Assembly: GCA_031841125.1 (NCBI GenBank)
Contig: CM063113.1
Span: 34,245,312 to 34,309,311, forward strand
Length of the DNA: 64,000 bases
Reading direction: 5' to 3'
From: Acanthococcus lagerstroemiae
Lineage: Eukaryota; Arthropoda; Insecta; Hemiptera; Eriococcidae
Under the pieces are notes generated by a model, which worked only from the letters and a program-made list of their open reading frames with translations, made no database searches and was not told the DNA's origin. Both the position numbers and the translations under genes were made by a program. Each line of letters opens with the position of its first letter. Position 1 is the first letter of the stretch. Below, piece by piece: positions 23,189-30,841 of the stretch.

Positions 23189-26100
23189 GGCGGGTAAAAT
23201 ATTTAACCTTTCAACCTTTCTCCCGAAATTAATACACTAAATTAAAGTTTAATAAAAGCGTGAAATGAACAGTTCATCTCTTAGTGGTCCATCTACTGGA
23301 TCTTTCCTTGATTGACATGCTTGCGGGTCTTTTGAGTGTTCAGTTCGCATCGGAGCGAGGGCATTCGAAATTACAGAAACGAGCGCATGTAAAAAGCGCG
23401 TATATTGATAGATTGATTAGCACAAATAAGTCCTGATGCGAGTTGCTGAGCTAAACTGATATTTTGCCTGACCGATGTACACAGAAAAAGGACAATGAGT
23501 CGTGGTTTAGAAGAGATCACGCGCTGGAAGTACAGGTGTGCGGGCGACAAAAGAAGTTCCTAAGACACTCGCATCGTGCTATGCAGAAAGTAGCCGTGCA
23601 AGACGATTTACACAAAAATGTGCATTGGAGAGGAAAGGGTCACTGCTCGCTTATGAAAATTTTGCGTTACGGACAAATTTTTACTTAATTGATTCTGATA
23701 GCTTACAACTGGTCTTGCCGTCAGTGGAATCATTAGTTGAATAACTCATTGGTAGGGCAAGTTAAAAAAAAAAATAAAATACATTTGTATATTTTTCCTA
23801 TTGATTATTTCAACGCATACATCCACATTACAAGTAAAATGAGCTAAGCTTGGTTGCGCATATTTCTGCATATTTAAGGAAATATACTTACGCGGCGATT
23901 CTCTCCTCCCTAGTGTAGGGGAGCATGGGGAGAACTGAGACACTTTTTGGAAAACCGTTGTAAAATGACGTAGAACCACTATGGAAAGCTTTGAATAATT
24001 GCAACCTATAGTTACGTGACTGAACTACAAACCCTCAGAAATTCAACTTCCTCGGGCCATTTCTAAAAATCCTACAGCCCTTCAAAAATTTTGTCTCATA
24101 TCACCCCACGAGAATTTCAAAGGGAGCATTGACACAGTGCATGGGGAACAATGAGACAACACAGGGGAACAATGAGACAACACATGAAATACAGAAAATT
24201 CAATCAAATGATCATGTTACATAGTACAAAAAAGTATAAATTTATTTTGTATGGACATTACAATTATTAAATTAAACTTGACATTCTGAAATTGAAGAGG
24301 GGAAAAAAGTTGGGGAAATTGTAAATAGGGACCAATGAGACAAAAACTGGGCAACTGATAAGGCCTCTCTGCGGGATGGTTTTCAAGTTTGGTTCAAAAA
24401 AATTTCCTGTAGGTGTTCAATGTATAGTAGTCAACACATTTATTCAGTTTCGGTGGGTAAGATATTCATACATCGCAAAAATGCTGCATCAACGAAAATT
24501 TCCGATATTTTATCTAAAAAATCGTCTTATTGCTCCCTAATGCGGCAAAAATGTTCAATCGCTTATAACTCGAAAACAACTTCCTGAAAAAAAAAACGGT
24601 TTTGGTACAGTTTGGTTACTAAATAGATCATATTTTAAAAAAGATATGATTTACTTCGCAAATACAAATTTTCTTTCTTGTGAACGTTTTTTCGTAAATG
24701 CTGAAAACTAAAAAATTGACCAAATTTCGATCACGTTATCAATATCACAGCTACTAATCGATAAAACTGAAAATTTTTCTACGATAGTGTTAGCTTACTG
24801 GATAGTGACGAATATGTGATGCAGTGTTGCCATTTATAGTTTGTAGTGTCGGCTAAATCAGCACTGCTTCAGTTCTCCCCATGCTCCCCTATATAATACT
24901 CGTAGTATATGTTAGCGTTAGAGTGTAAAACGACGTTATACAGTAACTTGGTAATATGTAGAAAAAAGACTCTCCCTAGGGAAATTATATAAATCTATTT
25001 TCATTTCTTGCCAAACCTAGGAATTGTATGAAAGCACACTAGTGTTTTTATGAAATAACGGAGTCCGATTTGCGAAAGTATGAAAAGATAATTCAACAAA
25101 TGTGAAACTTTTCATAATATTACTGCCAACAAATTTTAGTACTGTGCACTTTATTTCTACATTTCAGTGAGATGATCACGACATACAGGCACAAAGACAA
25201 GAATTACAGAGTTACAAGATTTATGGCATTCAATATAAAAATTTACGTTAGTAAAACGGTCGTCTCAAATTTTCGATAAAACTTGTTTATCTGCGTACAT
25301 AGAACTACCACGGCATTTCGAATTGCGCCTTTGAAAAGCCTATTATAAACACGAAAGGATTCATTCTATACTTTCCTCACTGCATACTCGCTGTTTCATA
25401 GAATAACTGAATTTACGCGGTTGAAGTATTTAATTTTTGAATTTGCTCGCTTCCCCTATATAGTCTAGGCCCTAGGGACATTTCACAAAACATTTTGAGG
25501 GACTTTGTTGTAAAATGTAGTATTAGGTGCCAGAAACTACCTTCCAAAAATTCCGTCCCCCAAATGCTGTGCCAAATTCTTTGTGGTACGTTAAAGCCCC
25601 CCAATCTCAGTTTTTGGCTTATATCTCAGAAAATTGGAGCTCTAGAAAAAAAAAGTTTCAGACAAAAAAGATTTCTCATAAAATTTTCTACAAAATTTAT
25701 GTATCACGTGTTAGCCTAGGTCCAATCCTCAGCCTACAATTACCGTTCAAAGTTGGACAACTTTTAAAAATGTCGAAAAATTGACACATTATGGCGAATA
25801 TTTTGGCAAAGGCGAGTTATAGGGACAATTGTTTCAAGCAAAAAAGGTGCCTCGTAAAATGTGCTGTGGAATGGACTACCTTTAGTCTAACCTAGGTCTA
25901 ACTGTTCGCTCATAAAATTCGTCGAAGCATAACACACCACATGAGGATTCCTACTCGAACGTCTCCCAAAATACAGTTAGTATCAACTCTAGATGAAAAT
26001 TTCACGCAGAGATTGTTCTTCACTCGGCATCAAAAAGATCTGCTACAGTTTTCAGTAACTGACCCCAAAACACCCTGAATCGGAGGTTATAAGTGACCCT

Positions 26101-28712
26101 TCATTTTTCCATAAAATAAATCAGGCCTTACGGCAGGAAACAGTGGCGGATACAGAGGAGGTCTGGACCCCCTCCCCCGAAATATCCAAATCTATCTATA
26201 GGAATTCTTTCTCCTCCCTCCATCTACCCCAGTCTTGACATGGTGGTCATTTTCTTTCCAAAAAAAAACTTTCCCTGACTTTTCCAGATTTTTCCAGTCC
26301 ATTTTCCAACTTTTTCATAACAAACAAATTATTTAAAAAAAAATTTCAATTGAGTCTGACAGAGAAAAAAATATACAATACTTTCACATCATAAAATTTC
26401 CTTCAAAATTCCCTGACTTTTTCGATTTTCTCTCAAAATTCTCTGAATTTTCCCGGTTTTTCAGAAACTGGTCACCCTGCTCGAGATATCACAATTTAAA
26501 ATTTGTTTTTTTTCCGAATCAAAATTTATTATGGTCTTCAACATTTTCATAAGCAAGATAATGGTCGGGATTCAAGGTTACAGAAATCAGTTGTTACATT
26601 AGTTTGCCTCGAAATTAGAAATGTTGTACATGAGGGGGTCAGAACATTACGTCAACCACTTAATTAGTAACGCGCCGTTTTTTGTAAAAGGGGGGGGGGA
26701 GACAGTTCAATTTAAAACTCATCCAGTAGTGAAAAGCAGTATTGCATTGAAAAGAGCTTAAAATTACCTTTCAAACTATACCATATTTCAAAACTGAAAA
26801 AATCTTCTCGAGGATCCTTTTTGAACAAAGCCAACGTTGTATACGTCATCTCTTATGCTTCATTCACAGAGGTACACACAAAAGTGGAAGAACAATAGAT
26901 GGCTTCGCATTTATGTGCAGACTCAATCTGTCTAGAAGAGAATCCATTTTAAGCCTGAGATGAGGAAAAATTTCGTTATTTAATGGGCGTATTATTTAAG
27001 TCGCTGAATTCGAAGCTTCGAGAAACCATGTCGACGCCGATGCTGGATTTCGAATCATGTAGAACCGTAATTGAGATTCGAGTAATTCGTTAATCGTTAT
27101 TCCAGTCACGAGGATTCTTATATGTGAAACGTATAGGTATTTCCGCAGTTACGTCTTACTCAAGCTAACAAGAACGAAATCTAATTTGTTTCATGACGCA
27201 GAATCCAGGTTTGGATAAGAGAGGCTGCGATACGACCGACGACGAAGACAGCGATGACGAGGACACTGAGACAGAAACCAGCACATCGTCGTCAACAGTA
27301 TCCAGCAGAGATCCGCAAGACATTACAGTTCCTATTTCCTTATGTTTGGCTATTATGATCGGGTAAGAATGTGAGAAAGAAGTGTATAACTTGATTTAAC
27401 AAAATCAGCCACTGCTGGTTCGACGACCGATGGACTGTCCCGTGAAACAGTGTGTCGATGTTGACTGAAGCATCAAAATTTATATTATCATTCTTTTACT
27501 TCCTTTTTTCCCCTGAGTTTTTGTATCCAGATACTTTGGAACATATTGTATTAAACCCAACTATATAAGAATTATGACAATAACTTAATTTATACAAAAA
27601 TTATTCAGCCCAAACCATTTGTCGAATAGACATGTTAATGCAAATGTTGACTGTACAATTGGGTTTGCTTTTGTATACACTGATACTACAATGTTAAGTA
27701 ATGTCGATACTTGTCGACTATAATGTCATCTGAAATGTTGATTATTATACAAAAGTTTGTCGACGCTTACTAATTCGTTGCATATTGCAATGTTTATAGT
27801 AATTTCGATGCATGTAGATACTTGTTGACTAAAATGTCAACTGCATTTTACATCAACTGAACATTTGTTCAATATTTTGTCTACGGAAATGTATACTACA
27901 CAATCGACAGTAAACAGAACATCGATATTTGCATGTGCATTACACATGAAAATGTGTACTAAAAATGTCCTGGATTTCAATGTCGACATTTTAGTCGACA
28001 TTTCTGTACACACATGTTTCACGGGAGAATCGCTGTGTAGTGTTCTTCAGTCATTATTATTTCCAGCACCCCAGCTGTAGGTAAATTACTGCTGGAATAT
28101 AAAAATTGAACTAGGACCATGGATGATTTCCTAAAAGAAGTACTTACTAGGTATCTAGTATTTTATGTAGAGCAGAGGGAAGCTGGTGGTATCATCCCTT
28201 ATAATGAATGAAGAACCTCTTCTTCGAATCTTAGACGGGAAAAAACCATCATACTGCCTTTTGAGAATTCGATTTTCAAGTCGAATATCAAAAACTGCTT
28301 CCTAGTACTCACCCGATTCTATGAAACTCGAGTACCAAAAATATAATAAGCTCACTTTTATACAACCACGTTCTACTACCACCGACGTAAAAACTGATTA
28401 TTCGAATATGATTGCAGGTTCATATCTTTGGGTGCTTTGTTATTCGGCAGTCAAGAAAGTTTGGATTTCATGGACGGTTCCTATTTTTGTTTCATATCCT
28501 TAAGTACAATCGGTTTCGGTGACATCGTTCCTACAACCAATAAAAAGGAATCGGATAATAGTTTGGAGCTCAACTTCATTTTCTGTTCGATTTATCTGAT
28601 GCTGGGTATGGCACTGATCGCCATGTGCTTCAATCTCATGCAGCAAGATGTCGTGCAGAAGATTAGAACATGCACAGATATTATCAGACGGATAGCGAGA
28701 TGCCGCAGATGA
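4148..28712 (+). CDS. Two-pore-domain potassium (K2P/KCNK, TWIK-like) channel, four exons
   Basis: Plasma-membrane leak K+ channel. Exons 4148-4589, 16471-16739, 27202-27362 and 28418-28712 join to 1167 nt, 388 residues plus TGA. Intron phases are 1, 0 and 2, and every junction is GT-AG. Order: basic N-terminus; TM1 ~31-53; extracellular cap with two N-glycosylation sequons (N75, N93); pore 1 with TTIGYG ~145-150; TM2 ~160-185; cytosolic loop with basic (CRLRKRR) and acidic Ser/Thr-rich parts ~238-275; TM3 ~280-300; pore 2 with STIGFGD ~320-326; TM4 ~343-363; short basic tail. Two pore domains with YG and FG filters plus the long M1-P1 cap are K2P hallmarks. The C-tail is short for the family but a K2P of about 390 residues is normal. 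The subtype (KCNK18/TWK-like) is my inference. Introns are 11.9, 10.5 and 1.1 kb. A skipped small exon in introns 1-2 cannot be excluded, but none is needed to keep frame. Confidence 0.93.
4590..5414 (+). other. Start of K2P intron 1
   Basis: Begins with donor GTACGT. AT-rich DNA with no supported gene or repeat. Confidence 0.5.
5715..5940 (+). pseudogene. hAT transposase N-terminal (TTF-type zinc finger) remnant
   Basis: Reads as a degenerate TTF-type zinc-finger module of hAT transposases (ZMYM1/P52-like group). A stretch translating to YSWLEYSATADAASCFSCRF precedes FVETGYTNWKRASEKHFG and QQHTSG, matching the family order WLEYS - CxxC - GF.NWK.A - H. One stop/frame break interrupts the upstream part, and a poly-T tract at ~5938 interrupts the downstream part. 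The rest of the transposase (RNase H-like core, dimerisation domain) is absent. It lies in K2P intron 1. Confidence 0.6.
6458..6733. mobile_element. hAT-type MITE, 276 bp, with perfect 8-bp target duplication
   Basis: Terminal inverted repeats CAGTGGCGGATCTA and TAGATCTGCCACTG are flanked by the direct repeat GGCACACT at 6450-6457 and 6734-6741. The CAGTGGCG terminus and 8-bp duplication are standard for hAT. There is no transposase inside, so it is non-autonomous. Confidence 0.88.
6742..7034. other. Unassigned intron DNA
   Basis: AT-rich; no feature seen. Confidence 0.35.
7035..7805. repeat. Tandem duplication, first copy interrupted
   Basis: 7035-7130 plus ~7397-7510 matches 7579-7805 in order: GAAGCTTCACTG, CCTGAAACAGAATACCAAAAT, CACAGAAAGTT, then CATACATTAACAAACAA. 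The first copy is split by ~260 bp (7133-7395) that the second lacks. The copies are clearly diverged. Confidence 0.65.
7133..7340 (-). mobile_element. 3' tail of a non-LTR element or SINE
   Basis: Read on the - strand this ends GGGGCTCAATAAATACATTT followed by CTAATCTAATC, a 3'-end and short-repeat tail arrangement usual for arthropod LINE/SINE copies. It sits exactly where the first unit of the duplication at 7035-7805 is interrupted. No coding part is present and the 5' boundary is unclear. Confidence 0.45.
7806..8754. other. Unassigned intron DNA with poly-A tract
   Basis: No coding region recognised. 8400-8700 has unusually even base composition with two GACC.GGACGCAAT phrases (about 8460 and 8539), and 8712-8745 is A-rich. 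Possibly a decayed mobile element; unproven. Confidence 0.3.
8762..9597 (-). repeat. Left inverted arm, with GCACAAAC-type internal repeats
   Basis: Contains several short clusters of GTTTGTGCTGGTTTGTGCTG spaced by G/C runs. Relative to the right arm it has small indels that break the frames open there, so apparent proteins are repeat by-products. Confidence 0.85.
9598..11379. other. Interior of the long-armed element, unassigned
   Basis: AT-rich with an A-tract at ~10439-10459. A 64-codon frame on the - strand at 10544-10738 is low-complexity and matches nothing I recognise. No gene supported. Confidence 0.35.
11390..11715 (+). pseudogene. Mariner transposase C-terminal remnant with 3' terminus
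   Basis: Translated in two frames it gives PPYSPDLAQLDFYIS, then MAMKGERFEDVEAIQRNVTRA and a tail ending ERGEDYIKN. This matches the mariner order HPPYSPDLAPCDFFLFP..K, RF.....I...V...L, ....C....GDY. A frame break separates the blocks. The downstream CCCGGAATTTTTTGAATACA followed by CTGTGTA resembles a mariner 3' inverted terminus. The N-terminal HTH domain and first catalytic Asp residues are missing. Confidence 0.7.
11716..12790. other. Unassigned DNA
   Basis: AT-rich, no coding signal. Near 12450-12505 the word CGATATC recurs several times. Confidence 0.35.
12799..13041 (+). pseudogene. hAT transposase C-terminal dimerisation domain fragment
   Basis: An 80-codon frame whose core (SSDEVERRFLYVERIKTFIR, then NTMEEKRL...AMLSMEKRLI) matches the hAT C-terminal motif S...ER.FS...RIK...RN.M...RL..L..LSIE. 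Only this last domain remains and no inverted termini were found close by. It belongs to the same broad ZMYM1/P52-like hAT group as the fragments at 5715, 35280 and 45369. Confidence 0.7.
13203..13231. repeat. Poly-A tract
   Basis: Nearly uninterrupted A run directly before the pogo-like element. Confidence 0.9.
13237..14012 (+). mobile_element. Pogo/Tigger-like element remnant, 776 bp
   Basis: The left terminus CAGTAGACTCCCGATAAT and right terminus ATTGGAAGTCTACTG are inverted repeats with two mismatches. A TA flanks the left side and CA (TA changed by one base) the right, as expected for the Tc1/mariner/pogo superfamily. It contains the short frame at 13568-13771. Confidence 0.65.
13568..13771 (+). 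pseudogene. Possible Tigger-like transposase C-terminal remnant
   Basis: A 67-codon frame with SAFSALGKLLVFKQQP and EIMLLKRAAYHEEAKK, resembling the C-terminal end of Tigger/jerky-type transposases. It lacks the DDE core and the CENP-B-type DNA-binding domain. The match is by eye and weak; support comes mainly from lying inside pogo-like termini. Confidence 0.4.
14013..14440. other. Unassigned AT-rich DNA
   Basis: Includes a short (TA)n run near 14409-14420. No gene seen. Confidence 0.35.
14441..14900 (+). repeat. Tandem repeat, ~149-bp unit, three copies
   Basis: The phrase CCTTATAATCC..CGAAA, followed by ACACAAAAAG.TG, recurs near 14476, 14624 and 14774 (spacing 148-150 bp). Copies 1 and 3 also share GAAAGGACCACGGAGCGGGA, so a ~298-bp dimer is an equally good description. 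It abuts the right arm of the long inverted repeat. Confidence 0.8.
14901..15743 (+). repeat. Right inverted arm of the long-armed element
   Basis: Reverse complement of 8762-9597. A 173-codon open frame (15237-15758) runs through it but is built from the GCACAAAC and AAPP-type repeats, and the homologous left-arm frame is broken. I treat it as non-genic. Confidence 0.85.
15751..15839 (-). mobile_element. Single pogo-like terminus
   Basis: Read on the - strand it starts CAGTAGAACTTCGATTATCC, continues with repeated ATTATCCGA words, and is followed by TA at 15840-15841 on the + strand. A matching opposite terminus was not found, so this is a solo end. The long-armed element lies immediately next to it. 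Confidence 0.45.
15842..16470 (+). other. End of K2P intron 1
   Basis: A 100-codon frame at 16055-16357 has no recognised domain. The intron ends TTCGTTACAG at 16470. Confidence 0.4.
16471..16739 (+). CDS. K2P channel exon 2 (end of filter 1, TM2, cytosolic loop)
   Basis: Completes the split Gly codon to read TTIG-YGNVFPHTNWGK, the first filter and the post-filter loop, then TM2 and a cysteine/basic segment (CLCKICRLRKRR). It ends in phase 0 at donor GTGAGT. GC content is high relative to the flanks. Confidence 0.93.
16740..17980 (+). other. Start of K2P intron 2, relatively GC-rich
   Basis: Open frames on both strands through 16763-17737 overlap each other and show no recognised domain. 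They probably reflect local GC content. Confidence 0.35.
17985..18064 (-). repeat. tRNA-like segment (SINE head or tRNA pseudogene)
   Basis: On the - strand it begins GGTTGGCCGAGAGGATAGCG (box A-like) and continues CTGGTCTCGGAATCCGGAGG, then a weak box B around AATTCGAGCTC. The cloverleaf is imperfect, so a functional tRNA is unlikely; this head occurs in tRNA-derived SINEs. Confidence 0.4.
18153..18959. mobile_element. Inverted-repeat element, ~807 bp
   Basis: Termini of 23 bp are perfect inverted repeats beginning TTCCTTGTATTAGCCTTCG. No transposase frame lies inside, and no clear target duplication is visible, so the superfamily is unassigned. A similar word, GGCTGATACAAGGAGC, sits just outside the right end in a hairpin (~18970-19017). 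Confidence 0.7.
18960..19199. repeat. Hairpin and unassigned DNA
   Basis: CTCAGGC...ACAAGGAGC pairs with GCTCCTTGCG.CTGAG at ~18970-19017. (CAGCCAGT)n-like words occur at ~19046-19070. Confidence 0.4.
19200..19430 (-). pseudogene. Jockey-like LINE endonuclease N-terminal fragment
   Basis: Read on the - strand it gives EYCNGFYSHHEDLKLLIHSY followed by ILCLQETHFKTNF. This matches the apurinic-like endonuclease start (WN.NGL......L..L......I..LQET.L), including the catalytic Asn and the QET glutamate. A stop ends the frame soon after, and no RT follows, so it is a short dead fragment. It is inside K2P intron 2. Confidence 0.6.
19431..20390. other. Unassigned intron DNA
   Basis: A direct repeat (CTCAAGTATAC.CAGTAGTA) occurs near 19775 and 19852. 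No gene seen. Confidence 0.35.
20393..20462 (+). repeat. tRNA-like segment (SINE head or tRNA pseudogene)
   Basis: TGTGGCCGAGTGGTAACGC resembles box A, and GGATCGAGTACC about 35 nt later resembles box B; between them lies a plausible anticodon-arm-like stretch. Acceptor pairing is poor. The GTCGA-rich array begins directly after it. Confidence 0.4.
20463..20940 (+). repeat. GTCGA-rich degenerate tandem repeat
   Basis: Units of roughly 100-110 bp contain CGTCGA.TT.AAGTCGAAA.GCAGT.GAATTT.AAACCAT and TGCT..T.AATTTC. About four diverged copies. It grades into the ~290-bp satellite. Confidence 0.6.
20943..22410 (+). repeat. Satellite array, ~280-300-bp unit, about five copies
   Basis: The phrase ACATCATGTCTTTTTTGGGG recurs near 20943, 21236, 21516, 21799, 22100 and 22384 with small changes. 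Each unit carries GAGAGCTTCGGCGTCGGCGC, CATTTTTTGACCCATTTTGA, CTCGGCAACGGAGCGTCGCC and a GAATTTTGAAAATTTCTCCA end. Copies differ by small indels. Open frames on either strand are by-products. Confidence 0.92.
22411..23130. other. Unassigned intron DNA
   Basis: No supported gene. Overlapping short - strand frames at 22423-22808 have no recognised domain. Confidence 0.35.
23131..23188. repeat. (GA)n microsatellite
   Basis: About 25 uninterrupted GA units bordered by G-rich sequence. Confidence 0.95.
23556..23645 (+). repeat. Dispersed repeat family, copy 1
   Basis: About 88 bp closely matches 47069-47156: TTCCTA.GACACTCG, then CATTGGAGAGGA with GGGTCAC or TGGTCAC. A frame here reads FLRHSHRAMQKVAVQDDLHK. 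Element class unknown; it may be part of an old mobile-element coding region. Confidence 0.6.
23918..24889. mobile_element. TA-flanked inverted-repeat element, 972 bp
   Basis: Terminal repeats of ~22 bp begin GGGGAGCATGGGGAGAACTG and are flanked by TA at 23916-23917 and 24890-24891. Inside, variants of GGGGAACAATGAGACAACAC recur (~24144-24183 and ~24330), echoing the terminus. No transposase is present. It fits a non-autonomous TA-targeting (Tc1/mariner-like) element. Confidence 0.78.
24892..26238. other. Unassigned intron DNA
   Basis: AT-rich. A hAT-like terminus CAGTGGCGGATACAG begins at ~26143 but no partner or target duplication was found. Confidence 0.35.
26239..26479. mobile_element. 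Short MITE with CCCTGACTTTTCC repeats
   Basis: The right end is the reverse complement of CAGGGTGACCAGTTTCTG and the left end reads CATGGTGGTCATTTTCTT. The inside carries repeated CCCTGACTTTTCC-like words. This arrangement is a widespread small hAT-like repeat type in animals. Flanks show no clear 8-bp duplication. Confidence 0.5.
26480..27201 (+). other. End of K2P intron 2
   Basis: No repeat or gene recognised apart from a G-run at ~26690-26699. The acceptor is TCATGACGCAG at 27201. Confidence 0.4.
27202..27362 (+). CDS. K2P channel exon 3 (acidic loop and start of TM3)
   Basis: Encodes 53 residues plus two bases (phase 2). The first ~38 residues are unusually acidic and Ser/Thr-rich (DDEDSDDEDTETETSTSSST), in the cytosolic M2-M3 loop. 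TM3 then starts with VPISLCLAIMIG. The donor is GTAAGA; using it instead of the GT one base earlier in register is required for exon 4 to read. Confidence 0.9.
27439..28025. mobile_element. Inverted-repeat element in K2P intron 3, ~587 bp
   Basis: Left terminus CCCGTGAAACAGTGTGT and right terminus ACACATGTTTCACGGG are inverted repeats. The interior repeats TGTCGAC/TGTTGAC words many times on both strands. No coding capacity or clear target duplication. Confidence 0.6.
28418..28712 (+). CDS. K2P channel exon 4 (TM3 end, pore 2, TM4, stop)
   Basis: After acceptor AG at 28416-28417 it reads FISLGALLFGSQESLDFMDG, then STIGFGD (filter 2), the hydrophobic TM4 and a short basic tail ending RRIARCRR before TGA. 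The full second pore domain lies in this exon. Confidence 0.93.
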
Positions 28713-29029
28713 TATTATATGTATACGAGTCGAAGAAGTTGAACTTGGAGACTGAATTCCAGAGTGTGAATTATGAGGTAACTGCGCAGAAAACTTGATA
28801 TGGCTCCAGAAGGGAATTCAAATCACCGACTTTAATTCACAAAAATTGTCGAGAACCGATAAAATCAGCGCGTGTTCATTTTCAAAGGATACTTAACACG
28901 GTTTTTTGTCAAGTCTTGGAGGAGGCCCGCTATTTTTCTCAAGAACTATACTCACCTACATAGGGGTCGTTTCCAAGAAACTGAAATATGGAATTTCTTT
29001 TTTTTAAGACTTTTTTTTTTCATAATACA
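28713..29029 (+). other. Probable start of K2P 3' untranslated region
   Basis: No coding domain. No polyadenylation site can be fixed: AATAAA words at ~31194 and ~31851 are possible but unproven. Confidence 0.3.
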
Positions 29030-29031
29030 TA

Positions 29032-29590
29032 GGTTGTCCCAGAAGTAAGGTTCTCTATCTTTGTATTTCCGTTGCATGCGTTGTAGAGTAAAATGCGGTG
29101 AACGGGGAAATGTAGCGCATGCTTATCTGACAATACTGTAAAAATATCAAGTGCGCATGTTGAGCAGCAAGGGTGAACCAAGTACACGAAACATGGATCT
29201 AACGTGCGAAGTCTGTCCAAGTTTGTAGTGCGTCTAGTAATTTATTCTTGACAGCGAAAAATGAACTACCTATAGCGCCATCCATCGGCATTTCATCGAA
29301 ATGTTCAGTGCAGCACGTGCGTAAGTGGTATCGCGCGTTTTGTAGTGGTCGGCGCGAGGTGCATGATCTACCTCACGAAAGTCATCCCGCAGTAAAAACT
29401 TGGACGGACTTTGCGTGTGTGATCCATGTTTAGTGTACTGGTTCACCGGTGCTTCTCTCTACATGCGCACTCGATATTTTTACAGTGTTGTCAGATAAGC
29501 CTGCGCAACATTTTCCCGTTCACCGCATCGCTCTACAACGCGTGCAACGGAAATATGAAGATAGGGAACCTTACTTCTGAGAAAACCCTT
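29032..29590 (+). mobile_element. Mariner-like remnant with ~75-bp inverted termini
   Basis: Left 29032-29107 and right ~29510-29588 pair as inverted repeats (CAGAAGTAAGGTTCTCTATC, then TATTTCCGTTGCA.GCGTTG). TA precedes the left end. Between them is a transposase fragment. Confidence 0.7.
29300..29400 (+). pseudogene. Mariner transposase N-terminal fragment
   Basis: VRKWYRAFCSGRREVHDLPH matches the end of the mariner N-terminal helix-turn-helix region (V..WY..F..GR..V.D..R.GRP). Only ~35 residues are recognisable and the catalytic DDD/DDE core is absent. Confidence 0.6.
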
Positions 29591-30145
29591 GTACATACCA
29601 AGTTTATACGTAGTAGAGAATATTTAACACCTTCACAAAGCAGGAGTATCAAAATTTAGGGAGGTCCATGACTTTTGTCTACGACAATAGACATATTGTC
29701 CATGGAAAAAGCACTGATATCTATACGCCTATGGATAAAATAGCTTCAAGAAATTCCTTTTCCAGAGAATTTTTGAAAATTATGCGATCGCATGCGCTAG
29801 AATGGCTACTATCTGGCACATGGATCATGTTTAAGAATAAAGGCGGTACCAGCATTGCCATTTGTTATCCTGAAATATGTATAAGGCACACATCTTTGCA
29901 CCAGTCAAAGATTGACCATAATAATGAACTGAAAATCCTGGTAACATAATCTTACGCCATCTCCTTAAAGTCACTGACAGCAAATTGAACTTCTTAACAT
30001 ATACTTCCGATCTTTCCGAGTAATAAATACCACTTCATTAGGAAGAAACAAAACAAAAATTTAAAGGTATTTGAGACAAGATGGTAACTCTGTGATAATG
30101 GACACCTCATCCATATGATTTTTCCATTTAATGTGTGGTACCTAA
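29591..30145. other. Unassigned DNA
   Basis: A 93-codon frame at 29668-29949 shows no recognised domain. Confidence 0.3.
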
Positions 30146-30722
30146 TTGAGGACCTGACTTCCAAAACGCGCTTAGTCCAAAAAATCGAAAATCGAGTTTT
30201 TAGCGCAATCTGATGGAGGAAGCCAAAAGGCACCTTTCAGACTTAGAGCCAGCTAAACCTTTCTTTCGTTCTTTTCTATAATACTGACTTACTTGTTTCG
30301 TCAAAAAGTCATGCTTCCTTTTTCGTGTTCGGAATGGGGGGGGGGGGTGCAAGGATGTTTGAAGGGCGGAGGGAGAGGGACATTGCTCACGTGTGCCTCG
30401 TTCACCGGAGTGGTCGTCTCTAAGCTGTATCTTCCGATTTCCGACAGTTTCTAGGTCAAGATGTACGAATTTTGACCTGTCGCAAGTATGACATGGTCTT
30501 CCAAAACGAGCTAAGTCCACGACATCCCAATTTGCACTCCTGTAGCTTGAAGACTTCGCATGCCAACCTTCATACTTGGGTGGTATTAGCATTGACCCCT
30601 CCTCTTCCCAACCACGCAACTGAATCAGTGTTACCACTTATCGTTCGCGAGTCAGAATGTTTTTTCGATTTCCCAACATTTTCTTTTTGAACTAAGCGCC
30701 TTTTGGAAGTAAGATCCTCAAA
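30146..30722. mobile_element. Inverted-repeat element, ~577 bp
   Basis: The left end TTGAGGACCTGACTTCCAAA and the right end pair over ~33 bp with few mismatches (shared TTCCAAAA.GCGCTTAGT.CAAAAA). A third partial copy of the word (TCTTCCAAAACGAGCTAAGTCC) is internal, ~30500. No transposase and no clear target duplication. Confidence 0.6.
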
Positions 30723-30745
30723 ATTGTCCAGTTTGATGAATTTGA

Positions 30746-30841
30746 TTGGTGGAATTTGATGCGCCTCCCTGCAACAACCAAAAGTCAGGGTTCAAAGTTT
30801 GCGGTTAACAAAATACTATCAGTTTTCAGAGAATGACTAGG
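30746..30841 (+). repeat. Dispersed repeat copy B
   Basis: Matches 3148-3295 (GATTGGTGGAATTTG, CAAAATACTATCAGTTTTCA.AGAATGAC). It starts just after the inverted-repeat element at 30146-30722. Confidence 0.5.
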
